DNA of 64,000 bases from Triticum aestivum (lineage: Eukaryota > Streptophyta > Magnoliopsida > Poales > Poaceae), in the NCBI RefSeq assembly GCF_018294505.1, contig NC_057802.1, positions 313,462,209 through 313,526,208 on the forward strand, in the 5' to 3' direction. Made by a program: the position numbers and the translations under genes. The notes under the pieces are model-generated. The model saw only the letters and a program-made list of their open reading frames with translations, made no database searches and was not told the DNA's origin. This document shows positions 54,211 to 64,000 of the stretch, piece by piece; positions within the stretch are counted from its first letter, which is position 1, and the number at the start of each line of letters is the position of its first letter.

Positions 54211-55330
54211 GCGTTGAAGCTACTACCTCTCCATCCCTCGCAAAGCCGGAGCTATTTAAATTGCGAGGGGCACTCCAACCTTGGATTAATTTGTGTAGGC
54301 ATTTATTCCGGTCGGTTTAGATTATATTTTCGTAGCATTCGGCGCACAACTACTCCAAACACCGTTGCAACCCACGCAACTCCCCTAATTGATTTCCCTC
54401 TGGCTCGGTCATCGCTCTCTCGCACGTCCTTTCTCGCCTTCAACGTCGCACCATGGTATTATTGAAAAAACTATGTTGTTCTCTTTAATTATCATAAATA
54501 AGCTACAAAACTACACACCGATAGTCCACTTGGAATGGAACAAATTTCGACCCACAAATTAAAGTGCTACAAACTACACACCAAGGGGCCCACATGTCAT
54601 GAAACAAATTTGGACCCATATACAAATTAAAAAATAAAGGACGAGGATCGAACATGCGACCGGGCCTTCAAGCTGCACGTCAATAGGCAACATACGTAGA
54701 ATAGCAATGTTTGTTGTATCCCCTTTGTTCACATAATGTTTTTATATTACCACAGCCGAATTAATGGATAACATGTAATATTATTTTTAGTAGTATTCGC
54801 CTTCACTTACTGGTGGGTTCCATGTGTGCTCTCTCTCTCCTCCCCTTCTGCGTTTAGACGCACGGGCAAACAGGAAGAACTTGCGGGCGATGTTGCCGTT
54901 GACCATATCTGGACGCGTTCACAAGTCACGGCACCAGTTTCACGTACTAGCAGCACTAGTCAGTGTGTACGTGCAATGCACGTTAATTTGGAAGTATATT
55001 AAGTGCATGCAGATATTAACTACTAGGATATTATTTGTGTGTTGTCATGTGATTAGCACTATTTTTGGCATGAAATTAACTGCACGCTAAACGTGTTAAG
55101 CGCTCGACATTGAAGCAGTCTAGGTCGTTGGATGACAAGGAATACATGTGGCTTGATGACGTTTTATATTTAATTTGATATGGCTCTAGCAGAACATTCA
55201 ATCGATCAAACCATACATTTCGTTCAGTCTGACTCCGACTTTAAATTATACGACGATCAATATAAAATAAATGGAAATGATAAACGTTCGGATTTTAAGC
55301 ATGGCAATCCGAACGTTTTTCATGGCAAAT

Positions 55331-56032
55331 TTAGATTACGCGGCGGCGGCGGGGGCGTCTCGCGGTGGGAAGCGGCTCCTCTGCCGTGCTCTGTGTGTTG
55401 TCGGGCCACTGACCGACGGCGACGGCGGCGTCTTGCGCCGTTGTTGGCGTACTCCTAGACGTTGGTCTAGCTTCAAAGAAGGCCAAAATGTTCTGGACTT
55501 CGGAGCGAGTCAACTGGTGGGAGGAGGCGACTGGCGTTGGTCCAAGGAAGCGGTCGACGGCGGCCATCCATGCCGCTGAGGGGGGCACTGGCACCCGCGC
55601 GGGGACAGGCGTTGTCAATGGCGCGGCGGAGACATTCGTGTGCCCGAGCACCGGCACGGGCGCGCACGTCAGTGCACGCGCAGGCGCATGCGCTGGCAGG
55701 TGCACGGGCACCGGCACGGGTGTGCGCGTCAGTGCACGCGCAGGCGCATGCGCTGGCAGGTGCACGGGTGCGTGAAAGTCGGCGGGGACCTCGTGGAACC
55801 CCGTGGGATCAAGCTCGGCGACAATGTGCGGCTCCCAGCCCATCAATGCAATGGGGATGGGCGCTGGCGCAGTCGGGGTGACGGGAGCCGGAACGGGAGC
55901 GGGGACAGGCGTGGCGTCTTCCCGCAAGGCCAGTTCAAGCTCGTCCCAAAGCGCCTTATGTTCTTGAGACTCCGGCTGGGTGTCTTCCTCAGGAAACTGG
56001 AACACTAAGGGCAGACCATCGTGATGCGGCAT
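55331..56032 (-). CDS. Pro/Ala-rich protein, unknown function
   Basis: This intronless 233-codon frame starts at 56032 (GCCATGC). TTTAAAATC at 56126-56134 is a possible TATA box about 95 bases upstream. The N-terminal part is acidic with an ALWDELELAL helix. The middle is Pro/Ala/Val-rich and includes a 20-residue repeat present twice (VHLPAHAPARALT...). The C-terminal part has an EVQNILAFFEARPTS helix and a basic end RRPRRRRVI. No domain is recognised. GC-rich codons and a normal leader argue for a host gene. The basic tail could be a nuclear signal. Confidence 0.5.
   Translation of the reverse strand: MPHHDGLPLVFQFPEEDTQPESQEHKALWDELELALREDATPVPAPVPAPVTPTAPAPIPIALMGWEPHIVAELDPTGFHEVPADFHAPVHLPAHAPARALTRTPVPVPVHLPAHAPARALTCAPVPVLGHTNVSAAPLTTPVPARVPVPPSAAWMAAVDRFLGPTPVASSHQLTRSEVQNILAFFEARPTSRSTPTTAQDAAVAVGQWPDNTQSTAEEPLPTARRPRRRRVI
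55649..55768. repeat. 60-bp tandem duplication inside the Pro/Ala-rich gene
   Basis: Two adjacent 60-bp units (ACCGGCACGGG...GGTGCACGGGC) differ at a few positions and keep the reading frame, adding 20 residues. Confidence 0.85.
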
Positions 56033-56934
56033 GGCGTACGTTTAGGTCAGGCTAGTTGGAGGTAGACGACAGGAGAATCAGAGAGGAAGAGAGAGGCTTG
56101 TAGCGATACCGGGTTGTGCGGGGTTGATTTTAAACTGCGGCGCCGGCGACATTAAAAGTGGGAGCAGTTGGGACGATGGTGGGCGGCGGAGCCTGGTCGA
56201 AGGGCTCGCCTCCCGGTGAGCCTGCACAGCGGTCTGCTCGCACGCCTCCCTAACAGCCGGCGCAGCGGTCTGCTCGCACGCCTCCCGTCGACTCACACGC
56301 TTGCTCGGACGGCACCTGCCGATGAGAAGCGGGGACTCGTGGCGGCACAATAGTGAAAGCGTTCGCCTTAACATGACAGGTCTTTGTTCCAAAATACCTT
56401 GGCTCTTCATTTGTGCAACTTGTCATAAGCAGCTTGTCTCAAATTGAAGAAAAAACTTACGAAGTAATATTTGTGCCATATCACGTGACCATGCTTAGTT
56501 TCAAGAATTTATGCTCACTTTTGGATTTTCTGAAATTTAAGATCCAGGATTCGAAACAATATCATAACCTGCATCATGCAATAAATTTTCAAGCCGTATA
56601 TCTCTCCTGTTGTATTTCTTAAAAAAGGATTTGGTCAAACATTTTGCTTAGTTAGACTTCAGACAAGTTATATATGCAGAGTAAAAGGATAATCCCTCCG
56701 TACCAGTGCATTGCCTGATATATTAACTCAAGTACTAGGCACGAACAAACGGGCTCAATTCTGTGCTCATCCTGGTGTAGTAGTAGTAGTACTAGGCAAT
56801 GCAGTTGACGGGTGACCTTGACGAGCGGCGACCGAGGGAATTGAACCGTGCTCGGCACGGTAGGTAACGTTGTCTAGTTACTAAAGCATCCCTCCGTTGT
56901 TCATCGGTAGTCATTATGGACCGGGGACATGAGG
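56033..56934. other. Intergenic region upstream of the Pro/Ala-rich gene
   Basis: AGCCTGCACAGCGGTCTGCT and GCCGGCGCAGCGGTCTGCTC (near 56218 and 56255) form a direct repeat of about 36 bp. CCCTCCGTACCAGTGCATTG near 56696 and CTAGGCAATGCAG near 56793 look like eroded MITE ends. No gene was recognised. Confidence 0.4.
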
Positions 56935-57371
56935 GGAATTTCCTAGGGCTGGAATTCTGGCCGCCAGATATTTCGACTTGAAACGCTGAGGCTCGACTGG
57001 TTGGGGTTGCCTAATGTGCGTACCACGCACGCCACCGAAGGACACGAGCCCGGTTTTTTTTAGGATCAACACGAGCCAAGGTCTGGCTGGTACGCCGTTG
57101 GGTCCTACCATTCGAGAATATGAAAGGAACCTTTTAAATTGCCGAACGAATCTATGTGTATTACAATACCCGTATTTTCCTTGCAAATACTAATCTCAAC
57201 GTGGTAATTGATTTATGACGAGTTGTTGAATTAGAGTGAGTTTGTGATATAGTGATCTCAACGTGGATTTCACATTTCATGGTATCCCTAGTAAGTTTTC
57301 CAATGCAAATTCAAATTTAAAAGATGAACAATATGGAGGTGAGAAAACTTTGTATGTATCAAGCATATGAC

Positions 57372-57412
57372 CACACACACACACACACACACACAGAGAC
57401 ACACACGCACGA
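57372..57412. repeat. AC microsatellite
   Basis: A run of CA dinucleotides, with a GAGACAC interruption near its right end, lies inside D2. Confidence 0.85.
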
Positions 57413-57486
57413 ACACAACAACAATCCAATAAGTATAGTGCATCTATTTTTCCAAACCATGCATGTATGACACGAATTCAAAAATA

Positions 57487-57646
57487 CTCCTTCTATTCCT
57501 AAATATTAGTCTTTTAGTGAGTTCAACAAGTGACTACATACGGAGCAAAATGAGTGAATCTAGACTCTAAAATATGTCTATATACATCCGTATGTGCCAG
57601 TCCATTTAAAGCCTCTAAAAAGACTAATATTTAGGAACGAAGGGAG
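57487..57646. mobile_element. Stowaway MITE, 160 bp, private to D2
   Basis: CTCCTTCTATTCCTAAATAT at the left is the inverse of ATATTTAGGAACGAAGGGAG at the right. TA flanks are at 57485-57486 and 57647-57648. D1 has an uninterrupted sequence here. Confidence 0.8.
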
Positions 57647-57889
57647 TAAAATGTAAGACATCCATGGTCCTCAGTTCAATATTTAAAATGAACATGAAAC
57701 TGAAACATGAATATTAAGTCTAGTACTACAGTACATGCAAATGTTGTGTTTAGGCGGAGCTATGATTGTCGGGGGTCAACCCCTCGACCTTAGATAAAAT
57801 TGTGGAGCTCTGTTTAGGGTTGTTTAGATTATATTTGTCCGCACCCTCCCAACCACCGATTGGTTGCGCACCCCCCACCCCTCCTCCCC

Positions 57890-58830
57890 GGGAGAATATC
57901 ATGTGCCCCCATACCTTAGATGCTATATGCCGATACGAGTTGCTTGGAGCTTGTAGATCTAAGATATAGCAGCTCACATGACGTGTCTTAATATTTTTGC
58001 AGGAAACCTTGATGAGTTTGAGAATTGCACACAATTTGTACAAAAACTACTTAGATGCCCTTTGATCCCATATCCAACGAACTCGAAGCTCGTATCACCG
58101 TAGCATCTAAGATGAAGGAGGACATCATATTCTCCTGTATGTAAGAATATCATGTGCTACCACACCTTAGATGCTTTGGTGATACAAGCACTTCGGAGGC
58201 GTTGGATTTGTGACCCAACACCTCCTCGGTGGTTCGAATGGTTTTTTGCAGAAAAGTCCCAAAAGAGTTCGGCCACTGCTTACAAGCACAAAGACTGCTC
58301 AGATGCCATTGGATCTCAGATCAAACGACCTCCAAGCTCGTATCACCGTAGCATCCAAGCTGCGATAGCACCTTATGTTTTCTCGCACGGGAGAGTATGA
58401 GGTGCTCCCGCACCGTAGATTCTATGGTGATACGAGTTCACTGAGATCTAACGGCCCACGGTAGGAGGTTTGAATGTTTTTGCAATATACGGCTGATAGA
58501 GTTTGGGAAATGCGCAGAAAGTACAAGTACTACGCATGTGCCGTCTGATCACTGATCATGCGACCTAGATGCTCATATCACCGTAGCGGGTAATTAAGCT
58601 ACGGGGAGCACCTAATATGAGCACCGGGGAGCCGTTGGATCGAAGATGCAGCGGCACACACGAGGCCTGAATGTTTTATTTGCAAAAAAAAACCTTTGGA
58701 GAGTTTGGAAATTGCGCATAATTACAAAGACTACTCCCAAGCCATTGGATCTCACTTCCAACGGTGTAAAAACTCGTATCACCATAGTATCTAAGCTGCG
58801 GGGTGGATGTGATATTCTATGCCGCTATCA
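57890..58830. repeat. Tandem array of ~240-bp units bounded by inverted 23-bp motif
   Basis: Each unit opens with CTTAGATGCTATGGTGATACGAG-like text (57915, 58166, 58414). It closes with the inverse, CTCGTATCACCGTAGCATCTAAG-like (58089, 58337, 58572, 58773). TTTTTGCA and TTGGATC-type blocks lie between. Spacing of the closing motif is 248, 235 and 201 bp. The fourth unit has lost its opening motif. No coding frame runs through. Confidence 0.75.
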
Positions 58831-59245
58831 TTTTTGTTCGTAAACTTGCAAAATACGTGTAACTTGTGCCATTACTTGTCTAACCGCGCAAAGTGTTTGT
58901 CCAAAAAAACCATCCTACACTGAAATATTGGAACAACACATGGGGGTCCCACTTGTCATTAATCAAATTTGGACCTAAAACTAACTAATCTGAAAGACGA
59001 GATTCGAACTTGCAACCTGGACTACAAAGCATAAGTCGATAGCCTGAAAAAACGAACGGTTGTTGGCTTTGTCCCATAACTTGATTTTATACAGTACTTG
59101 CGTTGAGTAGAGCAGAGGGAGTGCCTCGTCAACACGTGCATGACCGTTGTCTCACTTACTGGTGGGTCCCAGGTCTGCGATCTCAATCTCTCTTCTCTCC
59201 ATCGTCTAACCTTTGCACGGGCACACACGAAGAGCAGCGCTAGCT

Positions 59246-60070
59246 TGCCGTGGTGTTATTACAACTAAAAAAAAGCTTGGAAAATAGAAGAATCGCCTAG
59301 AACAAGAGACGTTGTGGCTGGTCGAGACGGAGCTAACCACATCTATCCTCCGTGCCACATTTGCATGATGAAGCTGTGTGGCTAGTGGGGTGTTTTCGAC
59401 CAACTGGCTGGGTCCCGAGGTCGAACCATAGGTACTACGTCTGATACAGTATATTTTTACACGCACATTTTTCCTCCGTGCCGAGACGTGGCACACCCTA
59501 CCGCGCGGTTTCGGGGTCCTCCCGGGTGGTGCACGCATATATTCTTCCTGACGTGGGACGCCCTACCGCGCGTTTTCTGGGTCCTCCTCGGTCGTAGCGC
59601 CGAAGCAAGTAAATGAGTCGTCAAATCACGAAAGACCACCTTTCCCGCCGAGTACATCAGTGAAGCACGGTGGCTAGCTAGTTGGGCTAGTTCGACCGAT
59701 TAGCTAGGCCGCCGCCACATTTGTTTTTTCACCCCTTTTTTATCTACTTGCCGGCAGGTAAATTTAAATATCCACCGCGGCTTTGCTCTGGTGTTTGGGT
59801 GCGGCAGGATTTTTAATTTTTTGATTGACGGGAGCAGGCGCGGCAGGATTTTTAATTTTTTGATTGATGGGAGCAGGCGCGGCAGCAATTAGTCACGATG
59901 ACTCCGCCTGTAAAAACCCACTGCTCCCTGATGTGAGAAGTCATCGACTGGTGTTCTACCGTGGTGAAAACCAAAAGATTCCCCGCTCCCTTCGCCTTCC
60001 CGTAGATTGCATTGCCTTTCAGCCGTTTCGCCCCCTTTGCTTCCTCTCCCCATTGCTTCTACCTGGTGCC
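59246..60070. other. Upstream region of the coiled-coil gene
   Basis: Two related blocks (near 59465-59520 and 59545-59590) share CGTGNNACGCCCTACCGCGCG-like text. GAGTCGTCAAATCACGAAAG near 59614 resembles GAGCCGTCAAATCAGAAAAA near 61558 upstream of the next gene. A 39-bp tandem duplication is at 59801-59878. Confidence 0.4.
59801..59878. repeat. 39-bp tandem duplication
   Basis: GCGGCAGGATTTTTAATTTT followed by TTGATTGA(C/T)GGGAGCAGG is present twice with one base changed. Confidence 0.85.
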
Positions 60071-60775
60071 ATGGCGGCATAGCAGATCACGGAGTCCGAG
60101 GTGAGGCGCCTCACACAGGAGCTCCATGCCAAGGATGCGGAGCTCAGGGCCAAGGACGTGGAGCTCCGTGAGCTCAAGGAGGAGAGGAGTGCCATGCTCC
60201 TCTGTTATGTGCGGGAGTTCACGGAGCTTCAAAAGCGGCAGGCGTCCACCACAAAGATGCTCGAGGCATCGGCGGCGTTGCTGCAGAAAGCGGGAGATAC
60301 GATAGGCCGTCAGGGGAGCCAGCTGGAGCGCGAGTGGGCCGATCGTGACGAGGTCCAGGATCGCCTCAGCCACTTGGTGAACCAAGTTGCCACGCACGTG
60401 TTGCGGCCGCGCGATGCCTGCCGTCATGCCAGCGCGACGATGCCGGCCGTCGGGCTAAACCTGTTCGACCACCCGGTCGACTTCAATGAGCTGCGGCTTC
60501 CTGACCTGGTCTCCTTCTTCACCTATATCTCCGAGGAGCTAAGCCGTCTCCGCGCGATGGTGGGGGCTGAGCTTGACAAGGAGGGTTTGCGGGCTGCCGT
60601 CGCTGTTGCCGGGCGAATCCTTTCAGGGCTCCGTCACCGGAATCCATTCGTGCCATTGGACGCCGTCTTTGACGAGCCGGCTCCCGTCGATCGGGAGCGG
60701 GCTCTGCGGGCGGTTGCACCCTGCATCACCAACACCGTGCGCCTCGAGAAGCAGAGGGACTTCGGTGGTGTTTAG
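60071..60775 (+). pseudogene. Coiled-coil protein gene with stop at codon 4
   Basis: The natural start looks like 60071 (GCCATGGCGGCA), but the fourth codon is TAG (60080-60082). The frame then stays open to 60773-60775. Translation could only start at the in-frame ATG 60101, giving 224 residues. The first 100 residues form a strongly charged coiled coil (ELHAKDAELRAKDVELRELK). A globular part follows, with LNLFDHPVDFNELRLPDLVS and AVAVAGRILSGLRHRNPF. No named domain was recognised. A protein of about 235 residues is the likely ancestral form. Confidence 0.5.
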
Positions 60776-61620
60776 GCGCCCTCTGCATGGGCATGTCCAT
60801 GTCTCAGCGCAACATGACTGTTGGATCAAACTCAGACGGTGCCGATCAGTCACTGTAGCACAAAGCGTGTGGGTGTGTTTGGTTGCATTCTCATCTCAAT
60901 ATAGTTGTTTCCTCTTCGTGTTTGTCAACCTACTAGTGTGGACTCATGCACCCTTCATGCACTCTGCCAAACACCCAAAAGTGGGTCGAGAAGGGAACCT
61001 TTGCTCCCATCCTGTGCACCCTTCATACACCCTGCCTAACACTATTCGTGCTTCATATGGTTCATGTTTCATGGAGTACTGTAGCACCGTACTCTCCGTG
61101 CGTTGTGGACCTAGTTCTGTTAACATTGATCTCACCGTTCATTCTCGACCGGACAGTCAAAAAAGCGGTACTATGTTACATATAGGAGTAGTTGACATGC
61201 GCACAACATCATTTGTTATCGTCATATCTTACTACACTAGCAACAAGATTGTGTAGTACTGACGTATGAACCACTGCACATGCCTAGTAGTAGGAGCACT
61301 GTGTATGTTCAAGTGGCTGCCGTGTTTTGCACTCCTCCGTCGTAAGAGTGGAAACGCTTGCTATAATCATTTTTTTCTTCAGAAAAACAGTGGACACGCT
61401 CTACCGTGCGGATCCTCCTCCAGCCATGCACTAAATTACTCACTTTCGCCGACGTGTGGGACAGCCAGCACCTGGGTCCACCAGCCATGCACTAAATTAC
61501 TCCGTAGTAGAGTGACGGTAGACTACCCCGATAGAACCGCCGCAGTAATGCCTAATGAGCCGTCAAATCAGAAAAACCCCTCCTTTCCAGCAGTAAGTTG
61601 GACGGACGAAGCAACCATCA
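60776..61620. other. Intergenic region, no gene seen
   Basis: ATGCACTAAATTACTC occurs twice (near 61424 and 61486), as part of a 63-bp direct repeat with CCAGCCATGCA. CACCCTTCATGCACTCTGCC near 60949 and CACCCTTCATACACCCTGCC near 61016 form another direct repeat. Confidence 0.45.
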
Positions 61621-61727
61621 TTTCACTCTTCTCTCTCAGCTTCCTCTCTTGAAGAAAACCCCCACTCGCTTCGCTTCTCCCTCATCTCGTTCCTCCTTTC
61701 ACTCTTCTCTCTCAGCTTCCTCTCTTG
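61621..61727 (+). repeat. 31-bp perfect direct repeat in the 5' leader
   Basis: TTTCACTCTTCTCTCTCAGC plus TTCCTCTCTTG occurs at 61621-61651 and again at 61697-61727. The second copy ends one base before the ATG of the next gene. Confidence 0.9.
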
Positions 61728-61728
61728 G

Positions 61729-62833
61729 ATGGACGCTGGAGCACCGGCCGACGTGATGTCTATGGCTCTGGCCAAAACCGTCGAGGCTCATGATACGAAG
61801 AAGCGCAAGCACCCCGCCGAGACTACCGCAGACAAGCTCAAAGCCATCGCCCTGTCCAAGCCCCCCTCTCCGGGATCCCTCATTAAGCAAGTCCAGGTAA
61901 TGTCTCTTGTTGACGATCTTTTTCTCGATCTTGATCATGTTTTTTCATCTAACACGCAGTACTAGTACTGGTAGTACAACTTTCTGGGTGATCTTGCATG
62001 TGATTTTAGTGTGCGAATGGCGGTTCTAAATTCCTCTTTTGACCAAAACATGCGAGAGGTTGACACTGATTTCTTATAGATTACTTTCAACTACTCCCTC
62101 TGTCCCAAATTTCTTGTCTTAGATTTGTCTAGATACGGATGTATCTAATACTAAAATGTGACTTGATACATCCGTATCTAGACAAATCTAAGACAAGAAT
62201 TTTGGGACGGAGGGAGTACTTTATGAACATCAATGCTACCTTTTAAGAGGGTATATTTGCCTCAGTAACTTGTGTTATGGATATTGCATGTAATCCCTCT
62301 GCTCTCATGCCTTTGAAGACATGTTCTAGTGTCTTTGTTCACTCATTTCTGTGCGTATATGTAGTCATATATGCAGTATAATATCGAAAATCATCTTATA
62401 TTTCTGAACGGAGGTAGTAATAAAATATGGTTTCTGTTTGAATTAGAACCAGGTCCGCGGTGGAGATGAAGTTCTCAAAGTCATGCCGTGTGAACTGGAA
62501 GACCTGATGATGAGTTCTACTGCTGAACTATCCAGCTGTTGGGTCCTTGTCGCCACGTGTCCTGAACTAGTGTTTTCCTGTAGCATTGTTGTCAGGCGTG
62601 TTCTCGAGGTTGTACTTGACCACAACAATTTCCTGGCTGTGCCTTCGATTACGAAGGGTGTGGTTCTTGTAAAGCTTCCCAACAAATCTGATGCGGCCTC
62701 TCTTCATCATCATGTTTATGAGTGGAAAGACCACTCTATTTGGTTCTCCAAGGTTGACAAGATGGTGATGGTGCATGTAGACATCTCACACGAAGTCCAT
62801 GGCCTAGTCAGTTATGCGGGGTTCATCCCGTAG
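61729..62833 (+). CDS. Two-exon gene, unknown small protein
   Basis: Exon 1 is 61729-61896 (56 codons). The intron is 61897-62446 (GTAATG...TTAG). Exon 2 is 62447-62833, in phase, ending TAG, for a protein of about 184 residues. The N-terminus is Ala/Lys-rich with KKRKHPAETTADKLKAIALS, a possible nuclear signal. The C-terminal half looks globular: DHNNFLAVPSITKGVVLVKL, SLHHHVYEWKDHSIWFSKVD and a final GFIP. It could be a small RRM-like or unknown fold, and no family is recognised. The intron carries a Stowaway MITE. The start is supported by the leader composition, although the context GGATGG is only fair. Confidence 0.5.
62094..62216. mobile_element. Stowaway MITE in intron, 123 bp hairpin
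   Basis: CTCCCTCTGTCCCAAATTTC at the left is the inverse of AATTTTGGGACGGAGGGAG at the right, with TA on both sides (62092-62093 and 62217-62218). Almost the full length is one palindrome, as in the Thalos/Athos group. Confidence 0.9.
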
Positions 62834-63102
62834 GTCGGTGGCAAGAAATAGTCTGCAGAGTTTAGTTAGTGCAACTTTGCTTGTCTGTAGTAAGTACTAT
62901 TGTTCAGTACTTGATTTGTGTTTGTGAACCCTGCATTGTTTATTAGTACTGCCGCTTTTGGTGTGTGAACGGTCTATGTTAATGTCTATGTTAACGTCTG
63001 TCCACTCAATTCAGTCTGTATATTTTGAAGTATCCAGATCATATTTTTTGTGAGGACGGTTTATCAATTATGGTTACACTCCAATATCTGTATGCATTGC
63101 AG
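62834..63102. other. 3' flank of the two-exon gene
   Basis: This AT-rich sequence is likely 3' UTR and spacer. No AATAAA was seen in the first 150 bases. The end, TGTATGCATTGCAG, is a good acceptor for the next exon. Confidence 0.35.
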
Positions 63103-64000
63103 GGTTTATCGCACCCACTAGGATTTCCAGTCCCATGGATGTTCGGTCCATACGATTTGTCACGACCTTTGGACTGTCCTGCTTATGGGAGTAGGCGGGG
63201 CCCCTGCATGCCACGCGTAGTTGGACGATCAATCTTCTGTTTAGTACTTCAACATAGTGATTTCCTGGTAAGGATTCACTCGTGTCACATCAAGTAAATC
63301 TTATTGATTTACTGTCTAAATCTTATTGATTTAATGTCATGTTTTCTTTCTTTTCCTGCAATTTTACGATGCAAGTTTTGCCATGTGACTTCATCACAGA
63401 ATAAACCGTTTGGTTTGCTCTACGATGGCTATTTTTACAGGTTTCACTTCTTATGTTGTGTCAGTAACGAAGGCACTGTCCATCACTTATATTACTGGAA
63501 AAAATTGGATCAGTCTGTTGTCTGAGTACAAGCTGAATCCCTATGATGAACTGCAGTTTGGTTTAACAAAAACACCACAATTAGTCCTTCTCGCGTTTAA
63601 AAGAAATGAAGAAAAAAACTGGATCACGGTCACGGATCCTAGTCAAGTTAGAAAGCTGATCATAGCAGACCAGACACGATCGTCGCTGTCTTGCACAGAT
63701 CGAGCATCGGCAGTTGCTCTAGCACTGATAGCGGCAGCAGCTCAGTCCGATCCAGCTGAGGATTGGGCACCGACCGCGTCAGCGGATCAGTCTGATCTAC
63801 CGGAGGATTGGGCATCGACACCGGCACCTGCTTCGACCCTGGCACCAGCTCTACAAGGAGCACCATCTCCGGCAGCAGTAGCGGCTTCGGCACCTGCACC
63901 AACACTTGCACTTGCATCTGCTCCGGCCCGTGCAGTTGCACCGGCAACAGACTGGGCTGTAGTTCACACTTCATATACCAAAGTCCTTACAAAAACCGAC
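63103..64000 (+). pseudogene. Unknown gene, frameshifted, runs off the window
   Basis: An exon at 63103-63266 (LSHPLGFPVPWMFGPYDLSR) joins by GTAAGG at 63267 and an AAG acceptor at 63375 in phase to 63376 onward (NKPFGLLYDGYFYRFHFLCC). That frame ends at TGA 63523-63525. Protein-like sequence goes on in another frame (LSEYKLNPYDELQFGLTKTP, KNWITVTDPSQVRKL) and is open to the window end. A small indel near 63515-63525 is therefore likely. The last 110 codons are Ala/Pro-rich with two QSD.PEDWA repeats. No family is recognised. The start and the end are not in view. Confidence 0.4.

Larger units (their letters stand above)
52184..54960. repeat. Segmental copy D1
   Basis: D1 aligns by eye with D2 (56935-59245) over shared anchors. 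These are AGGGCTGGAATT and CCGCCAGATATTTC, then TATGTGTATTAC and CCCGTNTTTTCCTTGCAA, then AACGTGGATTTC, then GAATATTAAGTCTAGTACTA-like text, then CGGAGCTAT, GTTTAGATTATATTT and CACTTACTGGTGGGT. D1 contains the N gap, a private MITE and the CT-rich array. Confidence 0.65.
56935..59245. repeat. Segmental copy D2
   Basis: This is the second copy of the segment at 52184-54960, about 4.7 kb away in the same orientation. It lacks the CT-rich array and the D1 MITE but has its own MITE (57487-57646), an AC microsatellite and the palindromic array at 57890-58830. Confidence 0.65.

Noticed and set aside
60519..60853. Frames on both strands overlapping the coiled-coil gene (for example 60573-61256)
   Set aside because: They are other-frame shadows of a GC-rich coding exon and its 3' flank.

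Overview
The window looks like a piece of a large grass nuclear genome, most probably wheat or a close Triticeae relative. The evidence is the repeat content: a BARE-1/Angela/WIS-type Copia LTR, Athila-clade Gypsy elements of the Fatima/Sabrina kind, a CACTA transposon end and many Stowaway and Tourist/Harbinger MITEs. Genes have plant-type GT-AG introns. No rRNA, tRNA, CRISPR array or bacterial-type operon was seen. All family names come from remembered sequence patterns, not from a database search.

Layout. (1) 1-7861: a minus-strand Copia LTR split by a complete minus-strand non-autonomous LTR retrotransposon (202-6895, TSD AATAT). The Copia LTR truncated a WRN-type 3'-5' exonuclease gene (7859-8275). 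(2) 8276-10231: MITEs, then the promoter and first codons of a host gene. (3) 10232-27693: a non-autonomous Gypsy element (A) inserted in that host gene, with a second Gypsy element (B, 16736-26870, TSD GGAAT) inserted in the right LTR of A. The host reading frame resumes in frame at 27699 and ends at 28299. (4) 28300-37260: small DNA transposons, a SINA-like fragment, and a broken F-box/DUF295 gene (33450-34802). (5) 37265-40672: poorly classified, repeat-rich retroelement-like sequence ending in a 65-bp tandem array. (6) 40673 to about 48080: a CACTA end, GGCCC-rich subterminal repeats, and a minus-strand multi-exon ORF1-like gene whose exons I could join in one frame (42474-46073). Related exons follow to about 51400. 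(7) 52184-59245: two diverged copies of one segment (D1, D2). Each carries a different tandem array and different MITEs. D1 contains a 352-base N gap. A Pro/Ala-rich gene (55331-56032) lies between the copies. (8) 59246-64000: a coiled-coil protein gene with an early stop, a two-exon unknown gene (61729-62833), and an unknown gene that runs off the window.

Two themes stand out. Two host genes were each hit by an LTR retrotransposon whose LTR was then hit by a second one. Both Athila-type elements carry an internal copy of the polypurine tract followed by a hairpin, and B also has a GC-rich hairpin plus a TATA-like box in front of its separate 3' ORF. I found no clearly new enzymatic system. 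The most unusual structures are the D1/D2 pair and the roughly 240-bp array whose units are bounded by an inverted 23-bp motif.
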